NCBI GenBank assembly: GCA_902467875.1
Contig: CABQWP010000001.1
Coordinates: 45,414-109,413, forward strand
Reading direction: 5' to 3'
Length of the DNA stretch: 64,000 bases
From: an uncultured Collinsella sp.
GTDB lineage: Bacteria; Actinomycetota; Coriobacteriia; Coriobacteriales; Coriobacteriaceae
Position numbers and translations under genes: made by a program. The notes under the pieces were generated by a model that was not told the DNA's origin, did no database searches, and saw nothing but the letters and a program-made list of their open reading frames with translations. Shown piece after piece: positions 43,104-51,948 of this stretch. The stretch's first letter is position 1. Every line of letters starts with the position of its first letter.

Positions 43104-44721
43104 GCTGCAGGTTTCTAACATTGCACTCATTCGCGAGGCGACGCTGGTGCCGAGTGCCGGCCTGACTGTCCTGACCGGCGAGACCGGCGCCGGCAAGACC
43201 GCGCTGCTCTCGGCCCTCAAGCTTATTTTGGGTGAGCGCGCGGATTCGTCGACGGTGCGCGAGGGCGAGGCGCTGGCGAGCGTCGAGGCGCGCCTGTTTG
43301 ACGGCCCGCACGACACGGAAGGCTTCACGGTCCAGCGCAGCCTTTCCGCCGAGGGCCGCAGCCGCGTCAAGATTGACGGCCGCATCGCCAGCGTGCGCGA
43401 GCTTTCGGAGCGCGTCGGCGTGATGATGGATCTGTGCGGCCAGCACGAGCACCAGCGCTTACTCGATCCGGCGCATCACGTTGCGATGGTCGATGCGTGG
43501 GCGGGACGCTCTGCGCTCGAGGCGCTGGATGCGTACCGCGCCTGCTTTAAGGCTTCGCGGGCTGCCGCTAAGGAGGTTCGACGTGTCGAAGAGGCCTCGC
43601 GTGCGCAGGGGAGCCGCGTCGAGGAGGCGCGCTTTGCGCTCGAGCGCATCGGCGAGGTCGACCCCAAGCCGGGCGAGTATGAGGAACTCGAGGAACTGCT
43701 GCCGCGCTCCGAACATGCCGAGGTACTGGTTGCCACGGCTAACGATGCCCATGCATCGCTTGCCGCCGAAGGGGGAGCGCTCGACGCCGTGAACAGCGCC
43801 GTGGCAGAACTTTCCCGAATGGCGACCGTCGATCGCAAGCTGGGTGACATCGCCGATGCACTTTCGGATGCCTGTATCTCCCTTGAGGATTGCGCGAACG
43901 AGCTTCGTGCCTATCGCGATGGCATCGCCTTCGACCCGCGCGAGCTCGCTCGCATGCGTGAGCGGTATTCCGACCTCAAGGGTCTGTTGCGTCAGTGGGG
44001 TCCCACTATGGACGATGTTTTTGCCATGCGCGATCGCTCGCAAGAGCTGCTGTCCCTGGTCGATGATGGCGATGAGCAGATCAAAAAGGCGCGTGAGGCA
44101 CTCGGGAGCGCTGAGCGCGAGTTGTTTACCGCTGCCAAGGCACTTAAGCGCGCTCGAAATACGGCGGCCCCGCGCTTCTGCCACGAGGTTGGCCGCCAGA
44201 TGGCGCGCTTGGAGATGGGTAGTGCCGAGCTCGTCTGGGAGTCGCGCGATCTTCCCCGTGCTGAGTGGACGCCCGTTGGTCCTTCGAGCTACGAGCTGCT
44301 ATACCGCAGCGGTGCCGGTTTGACTCCACGTCCCCTGCGCCGCATTGCATCGGGCGGCGAGCTCAGCCGCGTCATGCTGGCAAGTAAGGTTGTCCTCGGT
44401 AACGCGGACGGTGTCGATACGCTGGTGTTTGACGAGGTCGATGCTGGTGTCGGTGGCTCCACGGCGCGTGCACTCGCGGGCGTGCTGTCAGATCTCGCCT
44501 CTACGCATCAGGTGATTGTCGTAACCCACTTGGCGCAGGTCGCCGTCATGGCCGATAAGCATTATGTTGTCAGCAAGGAACCAGGCGATGTTCCCCAGAC
44601 GCATTTGGACGAGGTAACCGGCGAAGCGCGTACCGCCGAGATCGCCCGCATGTTGAGCGGCGATCAGTCCGAGGCAAGCCTGGCGCACGCCAGGCAGATG
44701 CTTGCGGAGGCGCGTGCCTAG
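43093..44721 (+). CDS. recN: DNA repair protein RecN
   Basis: 542 residues from ATG 43093. SMC-like ATPase with LTGETGAGKTALLSALKLILG near residues 24-44, a coiled-coil middle, the RIASGGELSRVMLASKVVL signature and LVFDEVDAGVGGSTARALAGVL (Walker B). It takes part in double-strand-break repair by recombination. A terminator follows at 44820-44857. The coiled-coil arms are rich in Arg/Glu/Ala like those of smc in this window. Confidence 0.95.
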   Translation: MIDELQVSNIALIREATLVPSAGLTVLTGETGAGKTALLSALKLILGERADSSTVREGEALASVEARLFDGPHDTEGFTVQRSLSAEGRSRVKIDGRIASVRELSERVGVMMDLCGQHEHQRLLDPAHHVAMVDAWAGRSALEALDAYRACFKASRAAAKEVRRVEEASRAQGSRVEEARFALERIGEVDPKPGEYEELEELLPRSEHAEVLVATANDAHASLAAEGGALDAVNSAVAELSRMATVDRKLGDIADALSDACISLEDCANELRAYRDGIAFDPRELARMRERYSDLKGLLRQWGPTMDDVFAMRDRSQELLSLVDDGDEQIKKAREALGSAERELFTAAKALKRARNTAAPRFCHEVGRQMARLEMGSAELVWESRDLPRAEWTPVGPSSYELLYRSGAGLTPRPLRRIASGGELSRVMLASKVVLGNADGVDTLVFDEVDAGVGGSTARALAGVLSDLASTHQVIVVTHLAQVAVMADKHYVVSKEPGDVPQTHLDEVTGEARTAEIARMLSGDQSEASLAHARQMLAEARA

Positions 44722-44752
44722 GTCGAGTCGCCACACGCATGTCCAACCCGGC

Positions 44753-44914
44753 CGCCACGAAACGGGTCCATCTACTACGTTTGGTTGGGCATCGGCAACC
44801 ACGCCGAGAATTGCAAAAAGAAAACCGCAGGTAGAACGCCTGCGGTTTTCTCTATTTTGGGTGTATGGTTGGCGGTTGCGGTTAAAACGTAGTAGATGGG
44901 CGGGTTTCGTGGCG
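44753..44914. repeat. Inverted repeat around the recN terminator
   Basis: The stretch 44753-44783 (CGCCACGAAACGGG then CCATCTACTACGTTT) and the reverse complement of 44884-44914 match at all but about four of 31 positions. The terminator lies between them. Part of the right arm (CGGGTTTCGTGGCGARGGGCG) is repeated directly near 44951-44971, and a 9-C run lies at 44930-44938. No reading frame is evident in this 271-bp gap. Confidence 0.6.
44820..44857 (+). terminator. Terminator after recN
   Basis: GAAAACCGCAGG (44820-44831) pairs perfectly with CCTGCGGTTTTC (44839-44850) around a 7-base loop, followed by TCTATTTT. Confidence 0.85.
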
Positions 44915-44992
44915 AGGGGCGGCTTTTGGCCCCCCCCCTTTCGACTGCGGCGGGTTTCGTGGCGAAGGGCGTCTATCGGCTCCCCAATTTAC

Positions 44993-45850
44993 CTACTCAA
45001 CGACCTTATCCGGCTGGATGAGCTCCTCGTAGTAGCTGATATGCTCGCGAGCGTCTTCAATCTCGGGCAGCAGGAAGTTGTAGATGACTTCGATGATCAT
45101 CGTGGCGCTGATCTTGGAGAACGCGAAGTCACCCGTTGTCAGCAGCGCTTCGTGATTGACGGTATTAAAGGTGTAGTCGGCGAGGCGCGCAAGTGGAGAC
45201 TTGCTATCGCTGCTGATGACGACCACGGTTGCGCCGCAGTCGCGAGCCGCTTTTGCCATGCGATTCAGTCGGCGCGATTTGCCAGAGTTTGAGATTAGCA
45301 CGATAACGTCACCCGGGCGCAACGTGAGCGCAAAGCCGATTGATGTCTCGCTAATGGTGCTCGCCATGCAGCGCAGGCCCAGCTGCGAAAACTTAAACGT
45401 CGCATCGAGCGCAACCGCGTTCGTATTGCCCACAGCCGCAAACTCAATAACCCCTGCATGCTTAAGGGCATGCACAACAGCCGCCAGCGTATCGTGGTCG
45501 ATCCCGTCGATAGTCGCATTAAGCTCGCTCACCTTGGCAGCCAGGATGTTCTTTAGACTCTGCTCCATATTGTCGAGCGAGACCTCGTCGGTCAGGCCCT
45601 CGTTGCGCTGGCTTTCCAAATCCCTCGCCAACGAAAACTGAAAGCTGCGGAAGCTGCCAAACCCAAGCTTGCGGCAGAAGCGCGAAACGGTCGCCTCGGA
45701 CGTGGCAGCGGCGCGTGAGAGCTGAGCCGCCGTGAGGCGTGGAGCCTCGGACTGGTGCTCCAATATATAGTCGACAATGCGCTGCTCGGATTCGCTGTAT
45801 CCCTGATGGGTGCTAATGAGGGAAAGTGCGCTCTTGCTACTATCGGTCAT
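44993..45850 (-). CDS. MurR/RpiR family transcriptional regulator
   Basis: 285 residues from ATG 45850 (complement), with AGGAG 6 bases upstream. The N-terminal HTH_6 domain reads LTAAQLSRAAATSEATVSRFCRKLGFGSFRSFQ. The C-terminal SIS domain (AAVGNTNAVALDATFKFSQLG, VIVLISNSGKSRRLNRMAKAARDCGATVVVIS) would bind a sugar phosphate. It is transcribed away from the fructose phosphotransferase gene, so control of that operon by fructose-1-phosphate or a related ester is the natural hypothesis. Palindromic half-sites in the intergenic region support this. Confidence 0.9.
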   Translation of the reverse strand: MTDSSKSALSLISTHQGYSESEQRIVDYILEHQSEAPRLTAAQLSRAAATSEATVSRFCRKLGFGSFRSFQFSLARDLESQRNEGLTDEVSLDNMEQSLKNILAAKVSELNATIDGIDHDTLAAVVHALKHAGVIEFAAVGNTNAVALDATFKFSQLGLRCMASTISETSIGFALTLRPGDVIVLISNSGKSRRLNRMAKAARDCGATVVVISSDSKSPLARLADYTFNTVNHEALLTTGDFAFSKISATMIIEVIYNFLLPEIEDAREHISYYEELIQPDKVVE

Positions 45851-45937
45851 GGATGGCTCCTGGTTGGTATGAAAATCTAATTTGATTCGCAATGCCATAG
45901 TATACGGGCATTTTTAATTACAAGATACACCTTGCCG

Positions 45938-45995
45938 TTTCAAGTGTTGATGGTAAACTTTCACTTACCGTTTACGGTTATGAAAGAACCTTTCA
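45938..45995. promoter_or_regulatory. Phased TTTCA/TGAAA operator array
   Basis: TGAAAG-AAC-CTTTCA at 45981-45995 is a perfect inverted repeat. Further TTTCA half-sites lie at 45938-45942 and 45959-45963. The half-site centres are spaced 21, 22 and 10 bp apart, that is whole helical turns. The array lies between the RpiR gene and fruA. TATACT (complement of about 45899-45904) is a candidate -10 for the regulator. Confidence 0.6.
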
Positions 45996-46122
45996 CCAGA
46001 GAATTGCACCTTGTCTCTTCTCACGCGGACGGTAGGTTGGTATCTTTCAGTTGTGGAAAAACGCGCATCGAAGCGCGTGTAGGGGAGCGCCCGCGGGCGC
46101 TGTACTCAAGAAGGAGGGACAC

Positions 46123-48126
46123 ATGGCTAAGTTTGACATCATCGCCGCGACCGGTTGCCCGACCGGCATTGCGCACACCTTCATGGCGAAGGAGGCGCTG
46201 GAGAAGGCAGCTGCCGAGCGCGGTCTGACCATTAAGGTCGAGACTCATGGCCAGGTCGGTGTCGAGAACGAGCTCACCAAGAGTGAGATCGCTGGTGCCA
46301 AGGCCGTCGTCGTCGCAGCAGACAAGGATGTCCAGGCTGAGCGTTTCGCCGGTAAGCCCATGGTTTCCGTTGGTGTTTCCAAGGCCCTGTCCGTTGAGGC
46401 CGCCGGTAAGTTGATTGACCGCGCGCTCGCCGCCAAGGGCGACAGCACGGTTGCAGCCGCTGCCGATGTCGAGGACGAGGTTGAGGAGAAGGAGTCCATC
46501 GGCCACGTTATCTACAAGCACCTCATGAACGGCGTCAGCCATATGCTGGTCTTCGTCGTTGCCGGTGGTGTCCTGACCGCGGTCTCGTTCCTGTGGGGCA
46601 TTACGTCCTTCGATTCGACGGCGTCTGACTACAACAGCTTTGCTGCGATGCTCAAGATCATCGGCGGCATCGCCATGAACCTCATGGTTCCGGTGCTTTC
46701 CGCCTATATCGCCGAGTCCATCGGCAAGCGCCCGGCGCTCGTCCCCGGCTTTGTTGCCGGTATGATCGCCATCCAGGGCCTGCCTGTTAACGCCGAGACC
46801 GGCATGATCGACGCCGGTGGCGCCGGCGTGGGCTTCGGCTTCCTGGGCGGCATCGTCGGTGGCTTCCTCGCCGGCTATGTCATCCTGCTGCTCGAGAAGG
46901 TCTTTGCCGGTCTGCCCAAGAACCTGGACGGCCTTAAAGCTATCTTCCTGTACCCGCTGTTCTCGACGGCTATCGTCGGTCTGGTCATGCTCGGCATTTC
47001 TGGCCCCATGGCTGCCATCAACACCGCCATGATGGACTTCCTCAAGGGCCTGTCCGCCTCTGGCGCCGTTGTCCTGGGTCTTGCCATTGGCTGCATGTGC
47101 GCCTTTGACATGGGCGGCCCGGTCAACAAGGCTGCTTACGTCACCGGTACCGCTATGCTCACCGAGGCTTTGGCCGCCGGTGTTGGCACCGATACCTACA
47201 ACTTCGGCACCAACTTCATGGCTGCCGTCTCCGCCGCCTGCATCGTTCCGCCGCTGATCACCACCTTTGCCGTCGTTGTCGGCAAGAAGTACTTCAGCCA
47301 GGAGGATCACGACGCCGGTGTCGTCAACCTCATCCTTGGTTGCACCCACATCACCGAGGGCGCCATTCCGTTCATGACCAAGAACATCTGGCCCGTCATG
47401 CCCATCATGATGCTCGGTTCCTCTATCGCTTCGATCCTGACCATTATGTTCAACGTTCACGATCCGGCGCCTCACGGTGGCTTCCTGGTCCTGCCCGTTG
47501 TCGAGAACGGTCCGCTTTGGGTCCTCGCGATCCTCATCGGCGCTGTGGTCGGTGGCATCCTGTTCGTGGCCTTCAAGAAGTACGACTTCGAGAAGAACCA
47601 GAAGGCCGCTCCTGCAGCCAAGCCGGTTGAGGCCCCCAAGGCCGCTGCCGTCGAGGCCCCCATGGCCGAGGCTGCCGACTTCGTGAAGGTCGAGAATGTC
47701 TTTGTCGCCGAGGACTTCGCTTCTCGTGACGAGGCTCTGAGCTTCGTTTCCAACCAGGCTGTTAAGGCCGGTATCGCCAGCGATGCCGACGCCGTGATGA
47801 ACGCCTTCCTTGCCCGCGAGGCCGAGGGCACCACGGGCATGATGGAGGGCTTCGCTATTCCGCATGCCAAGTCCGACGCCATTACCGAAGCTGCCGTCAT
47901 CGTCGTCAAGGACGAGTCCGGCGTGACCGGTTGGGACACCATGGACGGCGCTCCCGTCAACGTGGCTATCGCCCTGCTCATCCCCGGTGCCCAGGCCGGC
48001 ACTACGCACCTCAAGATCCTGTCTAAGGTCGCCGAGGCGCTCATGGACGAGGACTTCCGTGCCACCGTCAAGGGTTCTACCGACGCTGCCGAGATCGCCA
48101 AGACGATCAACGCCCGTCTGGTCTAA
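46123..48126 (+). CDS. fruA: PTS fructose-type EIIBCA permease
   Basis: 667 residues from ATG 46123, with AAGGAGGG upstream. Domain order is B-C-A. EIIB spans 1-100 with the phospho-accepting Cys12 in ATGCPTGIAHTF. EIIC spans about 125-490 with around ten membrane segments (SHMLVFVVAGGVLTAVSF, GFLGGIVGGFLAGYVILLLEKVF, CTHITEGAIPF). An Ala/Pro-rich linker leads to EIIA, with the active-site His near residue 581 in FAIPHAKS. It imports and phosphorylates fructose at C1. Many relatives have EIIA first. The upstream leader contains two hairpins (46061-46078 and 46086-46101). Confidence 0.95.
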   Translation: MAKFDIIAATGCPTGIAHTFMAKEALEKAAAERGLTIKVETHGQVGVENELTKSEIAGAKAVVVAADKDVQAERFAGKPMVSVGVSKALSVEAAGKLIDRALAAKGDSTVAAAADVEDEVEEKESIGHVIYKHLMNGVSHMLVFVVAGGVLTAVSFLWGITSFDSTASDYNSFAAMLKIIGGIAMNLMVPVLSAYIAESIGKRPALVPGFVAGMIAIQGLPVNAETGMIDAGGAGVGFGFLGGIVGGFLAGYVILLLEKVFAGLPKNLDGLKAIFLYPLFSTAIVGLVMLGISGPMAAINTAMMDFLKGLSASGAVVLGLAIGCMCAFDMGGPVNKAAYVTGTAMLTEALAAGVGTDTYNFGTNFMAAVSAACIVPPLITTFAVVVGKKYFSQEDHDAGVVNLILGCTHITEGAIPFMTKNIWPVMPIMMLGSSIASILTIMFNVHDPAPHGGFLVLPVVENGPLWVLAILIGAVVGGILFVAFKKYDFEKNQKAAPAAKPVEAPKAAAVEAPMAEAADFVKVENVFVAEDFASRDEALSFVSNQAVKAGIASDADAVMNAFLAREAEGTTGMMEGFAIPHAKSDAITEAAVIVVKDESGVTGWDTMDGAPVNVAIALLIPGAQAGTTHLKILSKVAEALMDEDFRATVKGSTDAAEIAKTINARLV

Positions 48127-48160
48127 TTCCACGGTACGCGAATACCATCGCCCCCTGTAT

Positions 48161-48200
48161 AAAGGGCGGAGTCCCTCTCCAGGGCCTCCGCCCTTTTTCT
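48161..48200 (+). terminator. Terminator after fruA
   Basis: AAAGGGCGGAG (48161-48171) pairs with CTCCGCCCTTT (48186-48196), followed by more T. It separates fruA from the HPr gene. Confidence 0.8.
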
Positions 48201-48210
48201 ATCCCTCCCA

Positions 48211-48281
48211 TAAGTTGCGGTGAAATAGGGACTGTTTAAACGATTCAACCCCAAATTCAATCCCTATTTCACCGCAACTTA
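48211..48281. repeat. Dispersed inverted repeat, family B, copy 1
   Basis: Perfect 21-bp arms: TAAGTTGCGGTGAAATAGGG plus A at 48211-48231 and its reverse complement at 48261-48281, around a 29-base AT-rich loop. Related copies lie at 56985-57053 and, as a single arm, at 58716-58733. Confidence 0.8.
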
Positions 48282-48386
48282 CAAAAGGGCATAGAGGGGG
48301 CTGCCTATCGAGTCTTTGTCGCGAACAGGTTATCAGCCAGAATTCTTTTCAGCCGACATTAGTCTGGACCGACCGAGTTTCCGCAG

Positions 48387-48513
48387 CTTGCTCGCCGGGC
48401 GGGGCGATTAAGTTTGTCGCGAGTTCCGCACGCAAAGGAAAGCACTTAATGTGCTTTCCGTCTTGCGCAGGACTGTAGAGCAGCAAACTTAATCGCCCCG
48501 CCCGGCGAGCAAG
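48387..48513. repeat. 127-nt nested inverted repeat between fruA and ptsH
   Basis: Perfect 30-bp outer arms (48387-48416 and 48484-48513; the left arm starts CTTGCTCGCCGGGCGGGGCG) enclose a second hairpin, GGAAAGCAC/GTGCTTTCC (48437-48445 with 48451-48459, loop TTAAT). It is non-coding. The gap from fruA to ptsH (525 bp) holds only this, the family B repeat, a terminator and the ptsH leader. It may be a mobile-element relic, a processing signal or a small RNA. Confidence 0.7.
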
Positions 48514-48581
48514 CGGACGACAAACACATCTGTCCAATAATTCGTCTGAAACACAATGAAAAACCGTTTGATGTGAGTTAA

Positions 48582-48648
48582 TATAAACAACGTCGTGAAT
48601 CTGACTCCTGCCACATGCATGACAGGGGTTAAACACAAAAAGGAGTCA
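48582..48648 (+). promoter_or_regulatory. ptsH leader that can hide the ribosome-binding site
   Basis: TATAAA at 48582-48587 is a -10 candidate. In the leader TGACTCCT (48602-48609) can pair over 8 bp with AGGAGTCA (48641-48648), which contains the Shine-Dalgarno of ptsH. The 5' arm can alternatively pair its CCTG with CAGG at 48623-48626. Two exclusive folds would switch translation on or off. Confidence 0.5.
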
Positions 48649-48651
48649 ATT

Positions 48652-48915
48652 ATGGTTTCTGAGAAGGCTACCCTCGTTAATCCTCAGGGTCTGCACATGC
48701 GTCCGGCTGGTCTGTTCGCCTCCACCATGGGCAAGTACGCCTGTGACGTGACGGTCGTCACCCCCGAGAAGGAGGTCAACGGCAAGTCCCCGATGGCCCT
48801 CATGGCTGCTGGTATCCCCTGCGGCACCGAGGTCGAGGTCAAGTGCGACGGCGCTGACGAGGCCGAGGCTCTGGCTGCTGCCATCGAGCTCATCAAGAGC
48901 GGTCTTGGCGAGTAG
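48652..48915 (+). CDS. ptsH: Phosphocarrier protein HPr
   Basis: 87 residues from ATG 48652, with AGGAG upstream. The phospho-accepting His15 lies in NPQGLHMRPAG. Ser46 is present in NGKSPMALMAAGI, the site used by HPr kinase in Firmicutes, though no kinase gene is in the window. HPr passes phosphate from enzyme I (next gene) to sugar-specific EII proteins such as the upstream fruA. The gene has its own leader structure, so its level may be set separately from fruA. Confidence 0.96.
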   Translation: MVSEKATLVNPQGLHMRPAGLFASTMGKYACDVTVVTPEKEVNGKSPMALMAAGIPCGTEVEVKCDGADEAEALAAAIELIKSGLGE

Positions 48916-49048
48916 AACTCAAACGGGTCGCATGTTGAACAACTAAGTTCATATTTGGGGGCGCAGTGACCTGTTGTAAGGTAGCTGCGCTCTTTTGTCA
49001 TGGATATGGCAAAACGCTTTATCACATGACACGGAGAGAGGAATGGGA

Positions 49049-50752
49049 ATGTATCAGGGAGTCAACGCTTCCGAGGGCATCGGTATCGGCACCGTCATGG
49101 TTGCCGTCGATCCCGACTTGACGTTTGAGCCGCACGAGGTTGCTGATTCGGCAGCAGAGAAGGAGCGCTATCAGTCCGCTCTTTCGGTCTTCTGCGAGAA
49201 GACCCAGGCTCAGGCCGACCACATGAAGGAGACGGTGGGCGAGGCCGAGGCCGAGATCATGAGCGGACACATTGTCCTGGCTCAGGACCCGGGCATGACC
49301 GACGCCATCAACGCCGCCATTGACGGCGGTACCTGCGCCGAGCAGGCGCTCATGGACACCTCGACCATGTTCGAGAACATGTTCCTGTCTATGGACGACG
49401 AGATGTTCCGTCTGCGCGCGGCCGACATCGCCGACATCCGTACCGGTATTCTGGCCGAGCTGCTGGGCAAGGAGGTCGTCGACCTCTCCGTCCTGCCCGA
49501 GAACACCGTCGTTGTCGTGCACGACCTCACGCCGTCCATGACCGCCACGATCGATAAGGCCCACGTTGCCGGTATCGTCACCGAGACCGGTGGCCGCACG
49601 TCGCACTCCGCGATCATTGCGCGCGCCCTCGAGATCCCGGCTGTCCTTTCGGTTTCCAACAGTTGCACCGCGCTGCGCAACGGTATGACCGTTGTCGTCG
49701 ATGGCGGCAAGGGTATCGTCGAGGCCGATCCCGACGAGGAGACGCTTGCTGCCTACACCGCTAAGGCCGAGGCCTTCGCTGCCGAGAAGGCAGCCCTCGA
49801 GGCCTTCCGTGGCAAGCCGTCCGTGACTGCCGATGGCATCAAGAAGATCATCGCCTGCAACATCGGTAACCCCGATGACGTGCCCAACGCGCTCGATCAC
49901 GACGCCGAGGCCATCGGTCTGTTCCGCTCCGAGTTCCTGTTCATGGACTCTGCTGAGCTTCCTTCCGAGGAGGAGCAGTTCAACGCCTACCGTAAGGTCG
50001 CCAGCGCGCTCAAGGGCGCTCCGGTCATCATCCGCACGCTCGATGTGGGCGGCGACAAGGAGATTCCGTATCTGCACATGGTCAAGGAAGATAACCCCTT
50101 CATGGGCTTCCGCGCCGTGCGTTACTGCCTGGCCAATCCCGACCAGTACAAGGTCCAGCTCCGCGCTCTGCTGCGCGCTAGCGCCTTCGGTGACGTCAAG
50201 ATCATGATCCCTCTCGTCACTTGCGTCGAGGAGGTCTTGGCTGTCAAGGAGCTCGTCGAGCAGTGCAAGGCCGAGCTGACCGAAGAGGGTCGTAAGTTCA
50301 ACGAGAACATCGAGGTCGGCATCATGGTCGAGACGCCCGCCGCTTCGCTGCTCGCAGACCGTCTTGCCGAGGTTGCCGACTTCTTCTCCATCGGCACCAA
50401 CGACCTGATCGGCTACACCATGTGCGCCGACCGTGGCAACGACACCATCTCCAACCTGTACCAGGTTTATTATCCCGCCGTGCTCCGCTCGCTCAAGAAC
50501 ATCATCGAGAGCGGCGTGAAGGCCGGCATCATGGTCGGTATGTGCGGCGAGGCCGCTGCCGATCCGCTGCTCGAGCCGCTGCTGATCAGCTGGGGCCTGG
50601 AGGAGTTCTCGATGAGCGCTCCGTCGATCCTGCGCGCCCGCAAGACCATCAGCCAGTGGACCAAGGCCGAGTGCGACGAGCTCGCCGAGAAGGCACTCGC
50701 CTGCAACACCGCCGCCGAGGTCAAGGCACTGCTCGAGTCCGCAGCTCGCTAA
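49049..50752 (+). CDS. ptsI: PTS enzyme I (phosphoenolpyruvate-protein phosphotransferase)
   Basis: 567 residues if started at ATG 49049, 7 bases after AGAGAGG (49035-49041); ATG 49043 is too close to it. The N-terminal HPr-binding and swivel part has the active His in TETGGRTSHSAIIARALEIPAV. The C-terminal PEP-binding barrel has GLFRSEFLFMD, RTLDVGGDKEIPYL, FSIGTNDLIGYTMCADRGN and the catalytic Cys in GMCGEAAADP. It starts the phosphate relay from PEP to HPr. Length is normal. It lies 133 bp after ptsH and 74 bp before the first fruK. Confidence 0.96.
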   Translation: MYQGVNASEGIGIGTVMVAVDPDLTFEPHEVADSAAEKERYQSALSVFCEKTQAQADHMKETVGEAEAEIMSGHIVLAQDPGMTDAINAAIDGGTCAEQALMDTSTMFENMFLSMDDEMFRLRAADIADIRTGILAELLGKEVVDLSVLPENTVVVVHDLTPSMTATIDKAHVAGIVTETGGRTSHSAIIARALEIPAVLSVSNSCTALRNGMTVVVDGGKGIVEADPDEETLAAYTAKAEAFAAEKAALEAFRGKPSVTADGIKKIIACNIGNPDDVPNALDHDAEAIGLFRSEFLFMDSAELPSEEEQFNAYRKVASALKGAPVIIRTLDVGGDKEIPYLHMVKEDNPFMGFRAVRYCLANPDQYKVQLRALLRASAFGDVKIMIPLVTCVEEVLAVKELVEQCKAELTEEGRKFNENIEVGIMVETPAASLLADRLAEVADFFSIGTNDLIGYTMCADRGNDTISNLYQVYYPAVLRSLKNIIESGVKAGIMVGMCGEAAADPLLEPLLISWGLEEFSMSAPSILRARKTISQWTKAECDELAEKALACNTAAEVKALLESAAR

Positions 50753-50826
50753 TTTGGTATCAGAGGTAACCGCGTGGTTGGAATGGGCCGGCCACGCGGC
50801 CCTCACATATACAGGGGGTACTGTAA

Positions 50827-51759
50827 ATGTTCTACACGCTAACCGCTAACCCGGCTGTCGACATGACGGTTTCGAGCTCTCCGCTCGAGCCCGACGAGAA
50901 CGTCCGCACCGGCTCGGCCAGCTACACGGCTAACGGCAAGGGCCTCGACGTGTCCTTCGCCTTTAAGAAGATGGGCGTCGACACCGTCGCGCTCGGCTTC
51001 TTCGCTGGCTTCACGGGCAAGTTCATCGTCGAGGAGGTCATGAACCTGGGTTGCCTCTGCCGCCCGGTCTGGACCGACGGTATCACGCGCATTAACACCT
51101 ACGTCAACGATGGCCAGCACGAGTACGGCATCCTGAACCCGGGTGCTCCTATTACGCCGCAGCACCAGGAGGAGCTCTACAACATCCTGGACACCGCGGG
51201 CGATCTCGAGTGCCTGATCGTTTCCGGCTCCGTGCCTCCCAAAGCTACGCCTGACTTCCTGGCTAAGGTCATGGAGCACGCTCAGGCTCGTGGCGCCGAC
51301 GTCGTCCTGGACCTGTCCTCCGACAAGCTAAAGGAGCTCGCTCACAAGAAGCCGCTGCTCATCAAGCCGAACCATCACGAGATGAAGGCCATCTTCGGCG
51401 TGCCGGTCGACACCGACGACGAGGTTCGCGTTGCCATGAAGATGGCTCACGACGCTGGCGTTCAGAACGTGCTGCTCACCCGTGGTAGCCGCGGCGACGC
51501 TTACTTCTCCAACGGCGAGGACATCTGGTACGCCAAGCGTGAGTTCAACATCAAGCTGGTTTCTTCCGTCTGCGCCGGCGACTGCACCCTCGCTGCGTTC
51601 CTGCACAAGTGGTACAGGGATCGCGACAACGTCGAGGAGGCCATGAAGCTTGCTATGGCCACCGGCGCCAACGTTGCCGAGTCTGTCGGTATTGGCGACT
51701 TCGGTCACGTCGATGAGTACAGCAAGCGCGTTGCTGTCCGCAAGCTCGATCGTCAGTAA
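50827..51759 (+). CDS. fruK: 1-Phosphofructokinase, copy 1
   Basis: 310 residues from ATG 50827, with GGGGG upstream. PfkB-type fold: N-terminal YTLTANPAVDMTV, ANGKGLDVSFAFKKMGVDTVALGFFAGFTG, and the catalytic site VCAGDCTLAAF, in which the usual GAGD reads CAGD; the catalytic Asp is kept. It should phosphorylate fructose-1-phosphate from FruA to fructose-1,6-bisphosphate. A tagatose-6-phosphate kinase role is the main alternative. A second copy follows 189 bp downstream. Confidence 0.88.
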   Translation: MFYTLTANPAVDMTVSSSPLEPDENVRTGSASYTANGKGLDVSFAFKKMGVDTVALGFFAGFTGKFIVEEVMNLGCLCRPVWTDGITRINTYVNDGQHEYGILNPGAPITPQHQEELYNILDTAGDLECLIVSGSVPPKATPDFLAKVMEHAQARGADVVLDLSSDKLKELAHKKPLLIKPNHHEMKAIFGVPVDTDDEVRVAMKMAHDAGVQNVLLTRGSRGDAYFSNGEDIWYAKREFNIKLVSSVCAGDCTLAAFLHKWYRDRDNVEEAMKLAMATGANVAESVGIGDFGHVDEYSKRVAVRKLDRQ

Positions 51760-51787
51760 TCGAAACGCGACATATTCGTGCGCATGC

Positions 51788-51820
51788 GGCGCCCCGGTTT
51801 CGGCCGGGGCGCCTTTTTTG
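51788..51820 (+). terminator. Terminator between the two fruK genes
   Basis: GGCGCCCCGG (51788-51797) pairs perfectly with CCGGGGCGCC (51804-51813), followed by TTTTTT. Confidence 0.9.
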
Positions 51821-51948
51821 TTTCGCCATGGGGGAGAGGTTTCCTGCCGTGCTTCATCGCTTCCACACCGTTCACCGAGTTGTTGTAGCCTTTTGTCGTT
51901 GTGTGGAATATACTTTCATTAACACGTTGCCTCGTGAAAGGAACATTC

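Noticed and set aside
44930..44938. 9-C run as a contingency tract
   Set aside because: It lies in non-coding sequence away from any promoter element, so no switch role can be supported.
46021..48132. 703-codon open frame on the complement opposite fruA
   Set aside because: Asp/His/Gly-rich shadow translation of the EIIBCA gene without any motif.
48211..48513. CRISPR-like repeat cluster in the fruA-ptsH gap
   Set aside because: These are two different inverted repeats, not regularly spaced direct repeats with unique spacers.
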